Shown here piece after piece: positions 12,865 through 20,742 of a stretch of DNA of 24,106 nucleotides. Positions within the stretch are counted from its first letter, which is position 1. Every line of letters starts with the position of its first letter. The stretch spans positions 1-24,106 of the forward strand of contig JAHZAT010000007.1 in NCBI GenBank assembly GCA_019423795.1, read 5' to 3'. The notes beneath the pieces were generated by a model. It worked only from the letters and a program-made list of their open reading frames with translations, had not been told where the DNA came from and did no database searches. The position numbers and the translations under genes are program-made. The stretch comes from Clostridiales bacterium (GTDB taxonomy: Bacteria > Bacillota > Clostridia > Lachnospirales > Lachnospiraceae).

Positions 12865-14166
12865 ATGAAAACAGCAGATGTGATCATTGTAGGAAGTGGT
12901 GCTTCAGGATTATTTAATGCATTATTTCTTCCGCAGGATTACAAAGTAATCGTTATTACAAAGAAGGAAGTTGAAGAAAGTGATTCATTTTTGGCGCAGG
13001 GAGGAATCTCAGCGCTGAAGAATCCGGAAGATTATGATTCATATTTCGAGGACACTATGAAAGCCGGACATTACGAGAATGATAAAGGTGCCGTCGAGAA
13101 GATGATCAAAGAATCACCACAGATTATTCAGGATCTGAAAGATTTTGGTGTAAGATTTGACTTGAAGGATGGAGAGATTGAGTTTACAAGAGAAGGTGGA
13201 CATTCCACATTCCGTATTCTTCATCATGAAGATCTGACAGGAAAAGAGATCACAAGCCATTTATACGAAGAGGCGAAGAAACGTGATAATATTACGATCA
13301 TGGAAAATTGTACGATGATCGATATCATTGAGAAAGACGGAGAATGTAAAGGAATTGTATATAAAGATGCAGATGGTAATTTAGATACGATCGAAGCTCC
13401 GGATACTGTTCTTGCAACAGGAGGACTTGGAGGGTTATTTAAACATTCTACAAACTTCAGACATCTGACAGCAGACAGTCTGGCTGTCTGCCTGCGCCAT
13501 AATGTTGAATTAGAGAATATTAACTATATCCAGATCCATCCAACAACATTTTATTCAAAGAAACCAGGAAGAAGATTCTTAATCTCTGAATCAGTCAGAG
13601 GAGAGGGAGCTTACCTGCTGAATAAAGATGGAGAACGTTTTACAGATGAGTTAAAACCAAGAGACGTTGTAACTGGAGAAATCTGCAAACAGATGAAGAA
13701 AGACGGAAGTGATCATGTTTATTTATCTGTTACACATTTAGATGGAGAAAGAATCAAACATAGATTCCCAAACATCTACAAACAGTGCTTGGATGAAGGA
13801 TATGACATGACAAAAGAACCGATTCCAGTAACACCGGCACAGCACTATTTCATGGGTGGAATTAAAGTAAACTTAGACAGCAAGACATCTATGGAACATT
13901 TATATGCAGTCGGTGAGACAAGCTGTAATGGGGTTCATGGAAAGAACCGTCTGGCAAGTAATTCACTACTGGAAGCACTTGTATTTGCCAAGGCAGCAGC
14001 GAAAGACATCACAGAACATCCATCAAAAGCCGAGACAGTCGAAGTAGATTTAAGTAAGTATCAGAACGAAGAACAGCGTGAGAAAGAGAATGAACAGCTT
14101 GTTCTTGACGAAATTAAACGAAAGGACAGAAGTTTTTATGATCAGTGGTGTAACGATGAGAATTAA
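12865..14166 (+). CDS. nadB: L-aspartate oxidase, short form
   Basis: A flavoprotein that oxidises L-aspartate to iminoaspartate for quinolinate synthase. The FAD-binding GSGASG (10-15) opens the protein. SFLAQGGISA, then the substrate-site loop GGHSTFRILHHEDLTG, follow. GGLGGLFKHSTN, IQIHPTTFY and the C-terminal HGKNRLASNSLLEALVFAK complete the family core. At 433 residues it is about 100 shorter than the E. coli enzyme: the C-terminal helical domain of the succinate dehydrogenase/fumarate reductase family is almost absent. This is usual for clostridial NadB as far as I recall. In anaerobes fumarate, not oxygen, is the likely electron acceptor. It starts 34 nt after nadA and overlaps nadC by 11 nt. 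Confidence 0.94.
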   Translation: MKTADVIIVGSGASGLFNALFLPQDYKVIVITKKEVEESDSFLAQGGISALKNPEDYDSYFEDTMKAGHYENDKGAVEKMIKESPQIIQDLKDFGVRFDLKDGEIEFTREGGHSTFRILHHEDLTGKEITSHLYEEAKKRDNITIMENCTMIDIIEKDGECKGIVYKDADGNLDTIEAPDTVLATGGLGGLFKHSTNFRHLTADSLAVCLRHNVELENINYIQIHPTTFYSKKPGRRFLISESVRGEGAYLLNKDGERFTDELKPRDVVTGEICKQMKKDGSDHVYLSVTHLDGERIKHRFPNIYKQCLDEGYDMTKEPIPVTPAQHYFMGGIKVNLDSKTSMEHLYAVGETSCNGVHGKNRLASNSLLEALVFAKAAAKDITEHPSKAETVEVDLSKYQNEEQREKENEQLVLDEIKRKDRSFYDQWCNDEN

Positions 14167-14995
14167 CATCGATGAATATTTGATGAATGCATTAAAAGAA
14201 GATATCACTCAGGAAGATGTCAGCACAAACGCAGTGATGCCAGAACCAAAACAGGGAGAAGTAAATTTAATCTGTAAACAGGATGGGATCATCTGTGGAT
14301 TAGAAGTATTTGAAAGAGTTTTCAAACTTTTAGATGAAACTGTTGTTTTTGAGACAGAATTAAAAGACGGAGATAAAGTAACCAAAGGACAGTTAATGGG
14401 AGTTGTCAAAGGAGATATCCGTGCCCTTTTATCTGGAGAGAGAGTTGCATTAAACTACTTGCAGAGAATGAGTGGAATCGCGACAATGACAAGCGAGTTA
14501 TCCAAAGAGCTTGAAGGATATAAAACAAAGTTATTAGATACAAGAAAAACAACACCAAACATGCGCCCATTTGAAAAATACGCAGTGACGGTTGGTGGTG
14601 GACATAATCACCGCTACAACTTATCCGATGGAGTCATGTTAAAAGATAACCATATCGGTGCTGCAGGTGGAATCAAAGAAGCGGTAGCTATGGCAAAAGA
14701 CTATGCACCATTTGTCAGAAAGATTGAAGTAGAGACAGAGAATCTTGACATGGTAAAAGAAGCCGTAGAAGCAGGAGCAGACATCATCATGTTAGATAAC
14801 ATGGATGATGAGACAATGAAAGAAGCTGTCAAACTGATCGACGGAAGAGCTGAAACAGAGTGTTCAGGAAATGTTACAAAAGAACGCCTAAAGACGATCC
14901 GTGAGATCGGAGTGGATTATGTATCCTGTGGAGCTTTAACACATTCAGCTCCTATTATGGACATTTCTTTGAAGAATTTACATCCGGTAGAGTAA
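14156..14995 (+). CDS. nadC: Nicotinate-nucleotide pyrophosphorylase (quinolinate phosphoribosyltransferase)
   Basis: Converts quinolinate and PRPP to nicotinate mononucleotide, the last step of this operon's route. DTRKTTPNMRPFEKYAVTVGGG and HNHRYNLSDGVMLKDNHI carry the substrate-binding Arg, His and Lys residues. EVETENLDMVKEAVEAGADIIMLDN, SGNVTKE and GVDYVSCGALTHSAP form the rest of the barrel. I choose the ATG at 14156 because the protein then begins MRINIDEYLMNALKEDI as usual and has a normal 279 residues. Earlier in-frame starts lie inside nadB. There is no strong ribosome binding site, so translation is probably coupled to nadB through the 11-nt overlap. A strong terminator follows. 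Confidence 0.95.
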   Translation: MRINIDEYLMNALKEDITQEDVSTNAVMPEPKQGEVNLICKQDGIICGLEVFERVFKLLDETVVFETELKDGDKVTKGQLMGVVKGDIRALLSGERVALNYLQRMSGIATMTSELSKELEGYKTKLLDTRKTTPNMRPFEKYAVTVGGGHNHRYNLSDGVMLKDNHIGAAGGIKEAVAMAKDYAPFVRKIEVETENLDMVKEAVEAGADIIMLDNMDDETMKEAVKLIDGRAETECSGNVTKERLKTIREIGVDYVSCGALTHSAPIMDISLKNLHPVE

Positions 14996-15008
14996 AGAAT
15001 AAAGATAT

Positions 15009-15071
15009 AAAATCCGATGTTTTTATAAGAATAGTCATAGGATTGTTCTTATAAAAACATCGGATTTTTTT
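15009..15071 (+). terminator. Terminator of the nadABC operon
   Basis: A perfect 23-bp stem (15009-15031 with 15046-15068) with a 14-nt loop ends in a T run through 15071. Confidence 0.95.
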
Positions 15072-15103
15072 GATAATAATTTCCAGAAAATAACATTTTT
15101 TAT

Positions 15104-15137
15104 TTCGACAGAAATTGCATACAAAATCCTCTATAAT
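15104..15137 (+). promoter_or_regulatory. Spo0A-type promoter of spoIIE: 0A box and -10 with 21-bp spacing
   Basis: TTCGACAGA (15104-15112) is a reverse 0A box: its complement contains the exact TGTCGAA core and matches TTTGTCGAA at 8 of 9 positions. The overlapping TCGACA (15105-15110) works as a -35-like element 21 bp before a perfect TATAAT (15132-15137). Over-long spacing with overlapping 0A boxes is the known layout of Bacillus spoIIE and spoIIG promoters. A weaker second 0A-like match, TTCCAGAAA, lies 23 bp upstream at 15081. Confidence 0.65.
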
Positions 15138-15158
15138 AATCTTGCAGGAGGGAAAACT

Positions 15159-16565
15159 ATGGAAATCTTAAGAAAAAAAGAATTCGAAGAAGACCGGTTA
15201 TTTCAAAATTTTCATGAAATGATCCTTTATCATATGCGCCAGATGCAGCAATGTCTCACGACAGCGGGAAAGATGTTCTGTGATCATAACGATGAGGAAG
15301 AAACGTGTGAAAAACGGGGAAGAGATGTAGTTGAAAGTGTGATCTTAAAAGAATGTGTCGGATGCTGTGAAAATCAAAAATGTCAGTTTACATTAGCAGA
15401 TAAGGACAGGCTTGGGCAGATCATCGAAAAGCAAGGTGGATTAAGCTATGCAGATTTAAAAAGATGTCATCCATGCAAGAATGGACAGGATTTTATCGAG
15501 GAAGCAAATCAGATTTATGAACGGGAATTATTTCTGCGTGCAATGAGAAATCAGATGAAACAACTGAGAAAAATTGTCGGGGAGCAGTATATCAGAGCCG
15601 GAAATACACTGGGTGATTTCTTTCAGGGAAAAGTATCATTAACGGCAGATAATAAGAAATTATATGAGAAGATCACAAAAGGTTTTGCAAAAAGCCAACT
15701 GAGACTAAAAGAAATTTATTTCTACGATAATCCAGAGAAAGGAAAACAGATCTATCTATATCTGAAAAAGAAAAAAGGCAGGGAAATCAGCACAAGACAA
15801 GCAGCAGTGTTGTTAAGTTCCATGACAATGGAGAAAATGAAGCCATTGCCAGATCAGAAAAAGATGATTGGAAATTATTATGAGATTTATGGATTTACAC
15901 CAGAAGAAAAATTCCATGTAATCGCAGGAATCCACACTTTGCCAATGATCGCAGGGGATGAGAATGGAGACAGTTTTTCCATGGGAAAAGTAAGGGAAGG
16001 AAGTTTTGTGTCTATGATCTCGGATGGAATGGGAACAGGACAGGAAGCGAAAAAAGAAAGTAGGAAAATAATTGAAGTGATGGAAGAACTTCTAGGAGCA
16101 GGAATTAACGAAAGTCAAAGTATTCAGCTTTTAAGGTCCATGATGATCTTACAACCAGAAAAAGAAAAATATGCGACATTAGATTTTTTTCAGTTAGATT
16201 TATTTGCAGGAATCGGAACATTCTTTAAAATTGGAGCCTGCCCATGTCTTTTAAAGAGAAAAAACGACGTGGAGATCATTCAAGTAGATACGATACCAGT
16301 GAACCTCTTATTACATACCGAGAAAATTCCAATTTACCGCAAAAAGATGGAAAGTGAAGATATTTTAGTCATGTTAAGCGATGGAGCCTTCGACGGATTT
16401 TCGCAAAATGGTTTGGAGATGGCAGCACGATATTTGAAAGAAATGGATGTGGTACGTCCACAGGCGATCGCAGATGGATTATATGAGCAAATTACAACAA
16501 ACAAAGAATTTGAAAAAAGAGATGATATTACGATCATGGTATTGGGAATCTGGGACAGGTATTGA
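15159..16565 (+). CDS. spoIIE: SpoIIE-like PP2C phosphatase lacking the membrane domain
   Basis: In Bacillus, SpoIIE dephosphorylates SpoIIAA to switch on SigF in the forespore. The PP2C domain (about 250-468) has the metal-binding aspartates in MISDGMGTGQEAKKES (D289), VMLSDGAFDGF (D408) and KRDDITIMVLG (D455/D456). GDENGDSFSMGKVREG precedes them as in SpoIIE. The region around 65-110 has the SpoIIE-type cysteine cluster (CVGCCENQKC, then CHPC). The length is 468 residues, against roughly 800 in Bacillus: the ten N-terminal membrane spans are missing, and no hydrophobic segment is visible at the N terminus. The strong AGGAGGG and ATG leave little room for a longer protein. Position before tilS-hpt-ftsH and the 0A-box promoter support orthology. 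Confidence 0.85.
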   Translation: MEILRKKEFEEDRLFQNFHEMILYHMRQMQQCLTTAGKMFCDHNDEEETCEKRGRDVVESVILKECVGCCENQKCQFTLADKDRLGQIIEKQGGLSYADLKRCHPCKNGQDFIEEANQIYERELFLRAMRNQMKQLRKIVGEQYIRAGNTLGDFFQGKVSLTADNKKLYEKITKGFAKSQLRLKEIYFYDNPEKGKQIYLYLKKKKGREISTRQAAVLLSSMTMEKMKPLPDQKKMIGNYYEIYGFTPEEKFHVIAGIHTLPMIAGDENGDSFSMGKVREGSFVSMISDGMGTGQEAKKESRKIIEVMEELLGAGINESQSIQLLRSMMILQPEKEKYATLDFFQLDLFAGIGTFFKIGACPCLLKRKNDVEIIQVDTIPVNLLLHTEKIPIYRKKMESEDILVMLSDGAFDGFSQNGLEMAARYLKEMDVVRPQAIADGLYEQITTNKEFEKRDDITIMVLGIWDRY

Positions 16566-16597
16566 AGGAATCTGCAAAGAATGATAAAGTAAATTAC

Positions 16598-18004
16598 ATG
16601 AATAAAGTAAAAGAACTTATCAAAGAAAAAAATTTAATACAAAATGGAGATCATATCATTATCGGTGTTTCTGGCGGTGCAGATTCTGTATATCTGTTAC
16701 TTATTTTAAATGAATTAAGAGAATCAATGAATCTCACGATCACAGCAGTCCACATCAATCACATGATTCGAAGAGAAGCTGTGGATGATCAGAAGTTCGT
16801 GCAGGATCTTTGTGGACAACTTTCGATTCCGTGTAAAATATTTGAAATAGATGTAAAACAGATCGCCAAGCGTGAAAAGATGTCATTAGAAGAAGCAGGA
16901 AGAAAAGCGAGATATGATGCATTTGCGAAAACAATGAAAAAATATAATGCTGATAAGATTGCGATCGCACATCATCAAAATGATCAGGCAGAAACATTTT
17001 TATATCGAGTGGTGAGAGGAACTGGAATTTATGGGGCGGGTGCCATGAGAGAAAAAGATGGAAATCTGATCCGTCCGCTTTTATGTGTAAAAAAAGAAGA
17101 AATCGTAAAATATTTAAAAGAGGCTGGGCAGGCCTGGGTAGAAGATGCAAGCAATCAGGACGATGCATTTGCAAGAAATCAGATCCGAAATCAGGTAATT
17201 CCAAGACTTGAGATGATCAATGAGCAGGCGGTGGAGCATATAGGATGGCTGTGCGAAGATATCAAAGAAGTGACGACGTATCTGACAGATCAGATAGAAG
17301 AGTCATTTTTAAGATGTACAAAGCCTATTGGACAAGGATTTGAGATCAATTGTGATCAATTGTTATTGGAAAACCATTGGATCCAGAAACAGGTTCTAAA
17401 AAAAGTTTTGGAAGAAACAGCTGGTAAGAAGAAAGATTTAGAAAGAAGACATATTGAAGATCTGTTAACTTTGGTAGAAAATGGAACAGGGAAACGAATT
17501 TCCCTTCCGTATAATATGGTTGCTGAGAAAAATTATCAGTATATTAAGGTACAAAAAGGAAATATATCAGATAAACAAGAAATGACAGGAAAAATTTTGT
17601 GCGAAGAGGTTACAGATTTGACAAATATCGTGGAAAATGATTGTATCAAAATCATTGATTATGATAGAATAGAAACAGATGTACAACTACGTTGCCGAAA
17701 GCCCGGAGATTTTTTTACATTTGGTGCAGAATATAAGCGAAAATCTCTAAGCAGGTATTTTATAGATGAGAAGATTCCAAGGCAGTTGCGGAATGAGATA
17801 CCTTTAGTTGCAGATGGCAGCCATATTGTATGGATCGTTGGACGAAGAGTCAGCGAATATTATAAAATTACAAGATCAACCAAGCGTTATTTAAAGCTTG
17901 AGTTCAAAAGAGAAGGAGATGATTCCAATGGAGAATATCAGAGTAATGATTTCAGAGGAAGATGTAAACAAACGAATCGCGGAGATGGGAGCGCAGATCA
18001 GTGA
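16598..18004 (+). CDS. tilS: tRNA(Ile)-lysidine synthetase
   Basis: Modifies C34 of the CAU-anticodon isoleucine tRNA to lysidine with lysine and ATP, which lets it read AUA. The PP-loop SGGADS lies at 25-30, followed by the N-type ATPase core with HINHMIRREAVDDQKFVQDL, IAHHQNDQAETFLYRVVRGTG and EDASNQDDAFARNQIRNQVIP. The C-terminal domain has LRCRKPGDFF and SRYFIDEKIPR. The ATG at 16598 gives the usual MNKVKELIKEKNL start but has no clear ribosome binding site. A TTG at 16562 overlapping the spoIIE stop would add 12 residues. The protein should end near LEFKREGD but runs on for about 26 residues, overlapping hpt by 77 bp. It is essential in most bacteria. Confidence 0.93.
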   Translation: MNKVKELIKEKNLIQNGDHIIIGVSGGADSVYLLLILNELRESMNLTITAVHINHMIRREAVDDQKFVQDLCGQLSIPCKIFEIDVKQIAKREKMSLEEAGRKARYDAFAKTMKKYNADKIAIAHHQNDQAETFLYRVVRGTGIYGAGAMREKDGNLIRPLLCVKKEEIVKYLKEAGQAWVEDASNQDDAFARNQIRNQVIPRLEMINEQAVEHIGWLCEDIKEVTTYLTDQIEESFLRCTKPIGQGFEINCDQLLLENHWIQKQVLKKVLEETAGKKKDLERRHIEDLLTLVENGTGKRISLPYNMVAEKNYQYIKVQKGNISDKQEMTGKILCEEVTDLTNIVENDCIKIIDYDRIETDVQLRCRKPGDFFTFGAEYKRKSLSRYFIDEKIPRQLRNEIPLVADGSHIVWIVGRRVSEYYKITRSTKRYLKLEFKREGDDSNGEYQSNDFRGRCKQTNRGDGSADQ

Positions 18005-18449
18005 AGATTATGCAGGAAAAGAAATCCATCTGATCGCCATCTTAAAAGGAAGTGTTTTTTTTGCGTGTGAACTTGCAAAGAGAATCACGATTCCAGTAAC
18101 AATTGATTTTATGTCAGTGTCTAGTTATGGAAATTCCAGAGAATCCTCAGGAATCGTTAAGATCGCAAAAGACTTAGATGAGCCAATCTTAGATAAAGAA
18201 GTATTAGTTGTAGAAGATATCATTGACTCAGGAAAGACTTTAAATCATTTAAAACCAATGCTTGAGAGCAGAAATCCTGCGTCACTTCATCTGTGTACAT
18301 TGTTAAGCAAACCAGATCGTCGTGAAGTTGAAGTACCAGTCAGATATATTGGTTTTGAAGTACCAGATGAATTTGTTGTTGGATATGGACTAGATTATGC
18401 ACAGAAATATCGTAACCTTCCTTACATTGGAGTAGCAGAGGAAGAGTAG
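17928..18449 (+). CDS. hpt: Hypoxanthine phosphoribosyltransferase
   Basis: Purine salvage enzyme that joins hypoxanthine or guanine to PRPP to give IMP or GMP. The PRPP-binding signature VVEDIIDSGKT is at 94-104. ILKGSVFFACELAKRI and DFMSVSSYGNS (the flexible loop) come before it. FVVGYGLDYAQKYRNLPYIGV closes the protein. The length of 173 residues is typical. The ATG at 17928 follows GAAGGAG and gives the normal start; an upstream in-frame ATG at 17898 would add ten residues of tilS-overlapping sequence. The whole start region lies inside the 3' end of tilS, so the two are probably translationally coupled. Gene order matches Bacillus tilS-hprT-ftsH. Confidence 0.95.
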   Translation: MENIRVMISEEDVNKRIAEMGAQISEDYAGKEIHLIAILKGSVFFACELAKRITIPVTIDFMSVSSYGNSRESSGIVKIAKDLDEPILDKEVLVVEDIIDSGKTLNHLKPMLESRNPASLHLCTLLSKPDRREVEVPVRYIGFEVPDEFVVGYGLDYAQKYRNLPYIGVAEEE

Positions 18450-18464
18450 AGAGGAGACTAAACG

Positions 18465-20312
18465 TTGAACCCGAAGAAAAGTAACAGTGGATTTTTAGTA
18501 GTCCTGCTGATCTTGGTGATCGGAGCATATTATTTTATCAGCGTGTTCCAGCCAGGTTCAGGTGATTACACCTATCAGCAGTTTATGAAGGATGTAAAGT
18601 CTGACAAAGTAACTGCGGTAACTATTAAACAGAATAAAGAAGTACCAACTGGGACGATCACAGCAGAGTTTGGAAAAGATGATTATAAGAGCTGTGAAGT
18701 TACAGATGTCAATCAGGCGATCAATGATATTAAGAAAGCTGACAGCTCTCTTGCCAATAAGATCAGTATTAAGGGAATCGATCACAGTGGGGATATGATC
18801 TCTAATCTGATCGGGGTAGTACTACCAATCGGAGTTGTCATATTTTTCATGGTTATGATGATGCGCCAGAATGGTGGCGGTGGCGGCAAGATGATGGATT
18901 TTGGAAAAAGCCGTGCTAAACTTGCCAATCCGAATGGTAAGAAAGTAACATTTAACGATGTTGCAGGACTGACAGAAGAGAAAGAAGAATTAGAAGAAGT
19001 CGTGGAATTCTTAAAGAATCCAGGACGATTTATAAAGATCGGAGCCAGAATTCCAAAGGGAGTCCTTCTTGTAGGACCTCCAGGAACAGGTAAGACATTA
19101 CTTGCAAAGGCAGTTGCAGGAGAAGCGAATGTACCATTTTTCAGCATTTCAGGATCTGATTTCGTGGAAATGTTCGTCGGTGTTGGTGCAGCTCGTGTAC
19201 GTGACTTATTTGCAGAAGCTAAGAAACATTCTCCTTGTATCGTATTTATCGATGAGATCGATGCAGTTGCAAGACGAAGAGGCTCTGGACTTGGTGGTGG
19301 ACATGATGAACGTGAACAGACATTAAACCAGATGTTAGTTGAGATGGATGGTTTTGGAGTGAATGAAGGAATCATCATGATCGCAGCTACAAACCGTGTG
19401 GATATCTTAGATCCAGCGATCTTACGACCAGGACGATTTGACCGCAAGGTTGGCGTTGGAAGACCAGATGTCAAAGGGCGAGAAGATATCTTAAAGATTC
19501 ACTGTCGTCAGAAACCATTAGGAGATGATGTTGATCTTCATGAGATCGCAAGAACAACAGCAGGTTTTGTGGGAGCAGATCTTGAGAATCTGATGAATGA
19601 GGCAGCCATTCAGGCAGCAAGAGACGACAGAGCTTATATCATGAAAGAAGATATTGATAAATCATTTATCAAAGTAGGAATCGGAACAGAGAAGAAGAGT
19701 CGTGTGGTACCAGAAAGTGAAAGAAGGATCACTGCATATCATGAATCTGGACATGCAATCTTATTCCATCTGTTACCAGATGTAGGTCCGGTTTACACTG
19801 TATCTATTATTCCAACAGGAACAGGAGCAGCTGGATATACGATGCCGCTTCCTGAGAACGATAATGTCTTTATGACACGCGGAAAGATGATTCAGGATAT
19901 CATGGTAAGTCTCGGAGGACGAATTGCCGAAGAATTGATCTTAGATGATATCACAACCGGTGCATCACAGGATATCAAACAGGTAACCCAGTATGCAAGA
20001 GCTATGGTAACGAAGTTTGGTATGTCAGATGAACTCGGACTGATCAATTATGACAGTGGTGAAGGAGACGAAGTCTTCTTAGGAAAAGAAATTGGACAGC
20101 AGCGTCCATACGGAGAAAACACACAGACTGTGATCGATCAGGAAGTGAAGAAGATTGTAAATAAATGCTACAAAGATGCGAAAGCAATGATTGAAGAACA
20201 CATAGATGTCCTTCACAAATGTGCCGCATTATTATTAGAGAAAGAACGCATTAACCGCGCAGAATTCGAAGCATTATTTGAGCCTGAAACAGAAGTTGAA
20301 ACACAGGCATAA
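18465..20312 (+). CDS. ftsH: ATP-dependent zinc metalloprotease FtsH
   Basis: A membrane-anchored AAA+ protease that degrades misfolded membrane proteins and some regulators. An N-terminal span (10-25) and a second (about 110-126, then MMMRQNGGGGGK) bracket an extracytoplasmic domain. The AAA module has Walker A GPPGTGKT (204-211), Walker B CIVFIDEIDAVA and the second-region-of-homology stretch AATNRVDILDPAILRPGRFDR. The zinc site is H426-ESG-H430, with D503 in GASQDIKQ as third ligand. HESGH replaces the commoner HEAGH but keeps HExxH. The 615 residues are standard. The start is a TTG behind GAGGAGA, 15 nt after hpt, which probably lowers expression. A tRNA promoter follows directly and no clear terminator separates them. 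Confidence 0.97.
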   Translation: MNPKKSNSGFLVVLLILVIGAYYFISVFQPGSGDYTYQQFMKDVKSDKVTAVTIKQNKEVPTGTITAEFGKDDYKSCEVTDVNQAINDIKKADSSLANKISIKGIDHSGDMISNLIGVVLPIGVVIFFMVMMMRQNGGGGGKMMDFGKSRAKLANPNGKKVTFNDVAGLTEEKEELEEVVEFLKNPGRFIKIGARIPKGVLLVGPPGTGKTLLAKAVAGEANVPFFSISGSDFVEMFVGVGAARVRDLFAEAKKHSPCIVFIDEIDAVARRRGSGLGGGHDEREQTLNQMLVEMDGFGVNEGIIMIAATNRVDILDPAILRPGRFDRKVGVGRPDVKGREDILKIHCRQKPLGDDVDLHEIARTTAGFVGADLENLMNEAAIQAARDDRAYIMKEDIDKSFIKVGIGTEKKSRVVPESERRITAYHESGHAILFHLLPDVGPVYTVSIIPTGTGAAGYTMPLPENDNVFMTRGKMIQDIMVSLGGRIAEELILDDITTGASQDIKQVTQYARAMVTKFGMSDELGLINYDSGEGDEVFLGKEIGQQRPYGENTQTVIDQEVKKIVNKCYKDAKAMIEEHIDVLHKCAALLLEKERINRAEFEALFEPETEVETQA

Positions 20313-20340
20313 AAAAATATAAAAAAAGTTAAAAAAACAC

Positions 20341-20369
20341 TTGCAATTTACCTGACAATGCCGTATAAT
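20341..20369 (+). promoter_or_regulatory. Promoter of the tRNA-Tyr / tRNA-Leu unit
   Basis: TTGCAA (20341-20346), 17 bp, perfect TATAAT (20364-20369), 23 bp before tRNA-Tyr. The -10 lies in the loop of a perfect inverted repeat. Confidence 0.75.
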
Positions 20370-20387
20370 CTTTAATTGTCAGGTAAA
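20347..20387. repeat. Perfect 13-bp inverted repeat framing the tRNA promoter -10
   Basis: TTTACCTGACAAT (20347-20359) and ATTGTCAGGTAAA (20375-20387) are exact inverted copies around a 15-nt centre that contains TATAAT. No T run follows on the plus strand. The A-rich stretch upstream gives T runs on the minus strand, so an operator or an antisense terminator are both possible. Confidence 0.75.
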
Positions 20388-20392
20388 CACTT

Positions 20393-20474
20393 GGTGGGAT
20401 TCCCGAGTGGCCAAAGGGGGCAGACTGTAAATCTGTTGGCACCGCCTTCGAAGGTTCGAATCCTTCTCCCACCA
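20393..20474 (+). tRNA. tRNA-Tyr (GTA)
   Basis: An 82-nt class II tRNA with a long variable arm. The acceptor stem GGTGGGA (20393-20399) pairs with TCCCACC (20467-20473), with discriminator A at 20474. The anticodon stem CAGA..TCTG encloses loop CTGTAAA with anticodon GTA. The T-arm GGTTCGAATCC is present. CCA is not encoded. Confidence 0.95.
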
Positions 20475-20478
20475 CTGA

Positions 20479-20564
20479 GCCGCAGTGGCGGAACTGGCAG
20501 ACGCGCAGGACTTAAAATCCTGTTCGAGTTAAATCGAGTACCGGTTCGATTCCGGTCTGCGGCA
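20479..20564 (+). tRNA. tRNA-Leu (TAA)
   Basis: An 86-nt class II tRNA starting 4 nt after tRNA-Tyr. The acceptor stem GCCGCAG pairs with CTGCGGC, with discriminator A at 20564. The anticodon stem CAGGA..TCCTG holds loop CTTAAAA with anticodon TAA. The variable arm is long and the T-arm CGGTTCGATTCCG is intact. CCA is not encoded. Confidence 0.95.
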
Positions 20565-20567
20565 TGA

Positions 20568-20603
20568 AAAAGGACTTCAAGTGATTGAAGTTCTTTTTAT
20601 TTT
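20568..20603 (+). terminator. Terminator of the tRNA unit
   Basis: AAGGACTTCAA (20570-20580) pairs with TTGAAGTTCTT (20585-20595) with one G-T pair and a 4-nt loop, followed by a T-rich tail. Confidence 0.88.
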
Positions 20604-20662
20604 GCAGTAATCATGTTATTGCTTGCATCAGGAATAAAAGAACTGTATAAACAGAAATAATA

Positions 20663-20721
20663 AAAATAGAGAGCAGGATACGGAAATGAATTTGATCATT
20701 TCGTATTCTGCTCTCTATTTT
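20663..20721. terminator. Long hairpin terminator at the end of the minus-strand ABC operon
   Basis: A stem of about 26 bp (20663-20689 with 20696-20721) has one G-T pair, one bulged G and a 6-nt loop. T-rich flanks on both strands let it end the minus-strand operon and back up the tRNA terminator. Confidence 0.85.
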
Positions 20722-20742
20722 ATTTGGATTTTTGCTCAGATG

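Noticed and set aside
18782..19474. 230-residue minus-strand ORF
   Set aside because: It is the antisense of the conserved AAA module of ftsH; Pro/Ser-rich composition and no ribosome binding site.
20376..20567. 63-residue plus-strand ORF
   Set aside because: It covers the two tRNA genes, whose acceptor stems, anticodon arms and T-arms explain the sequence.
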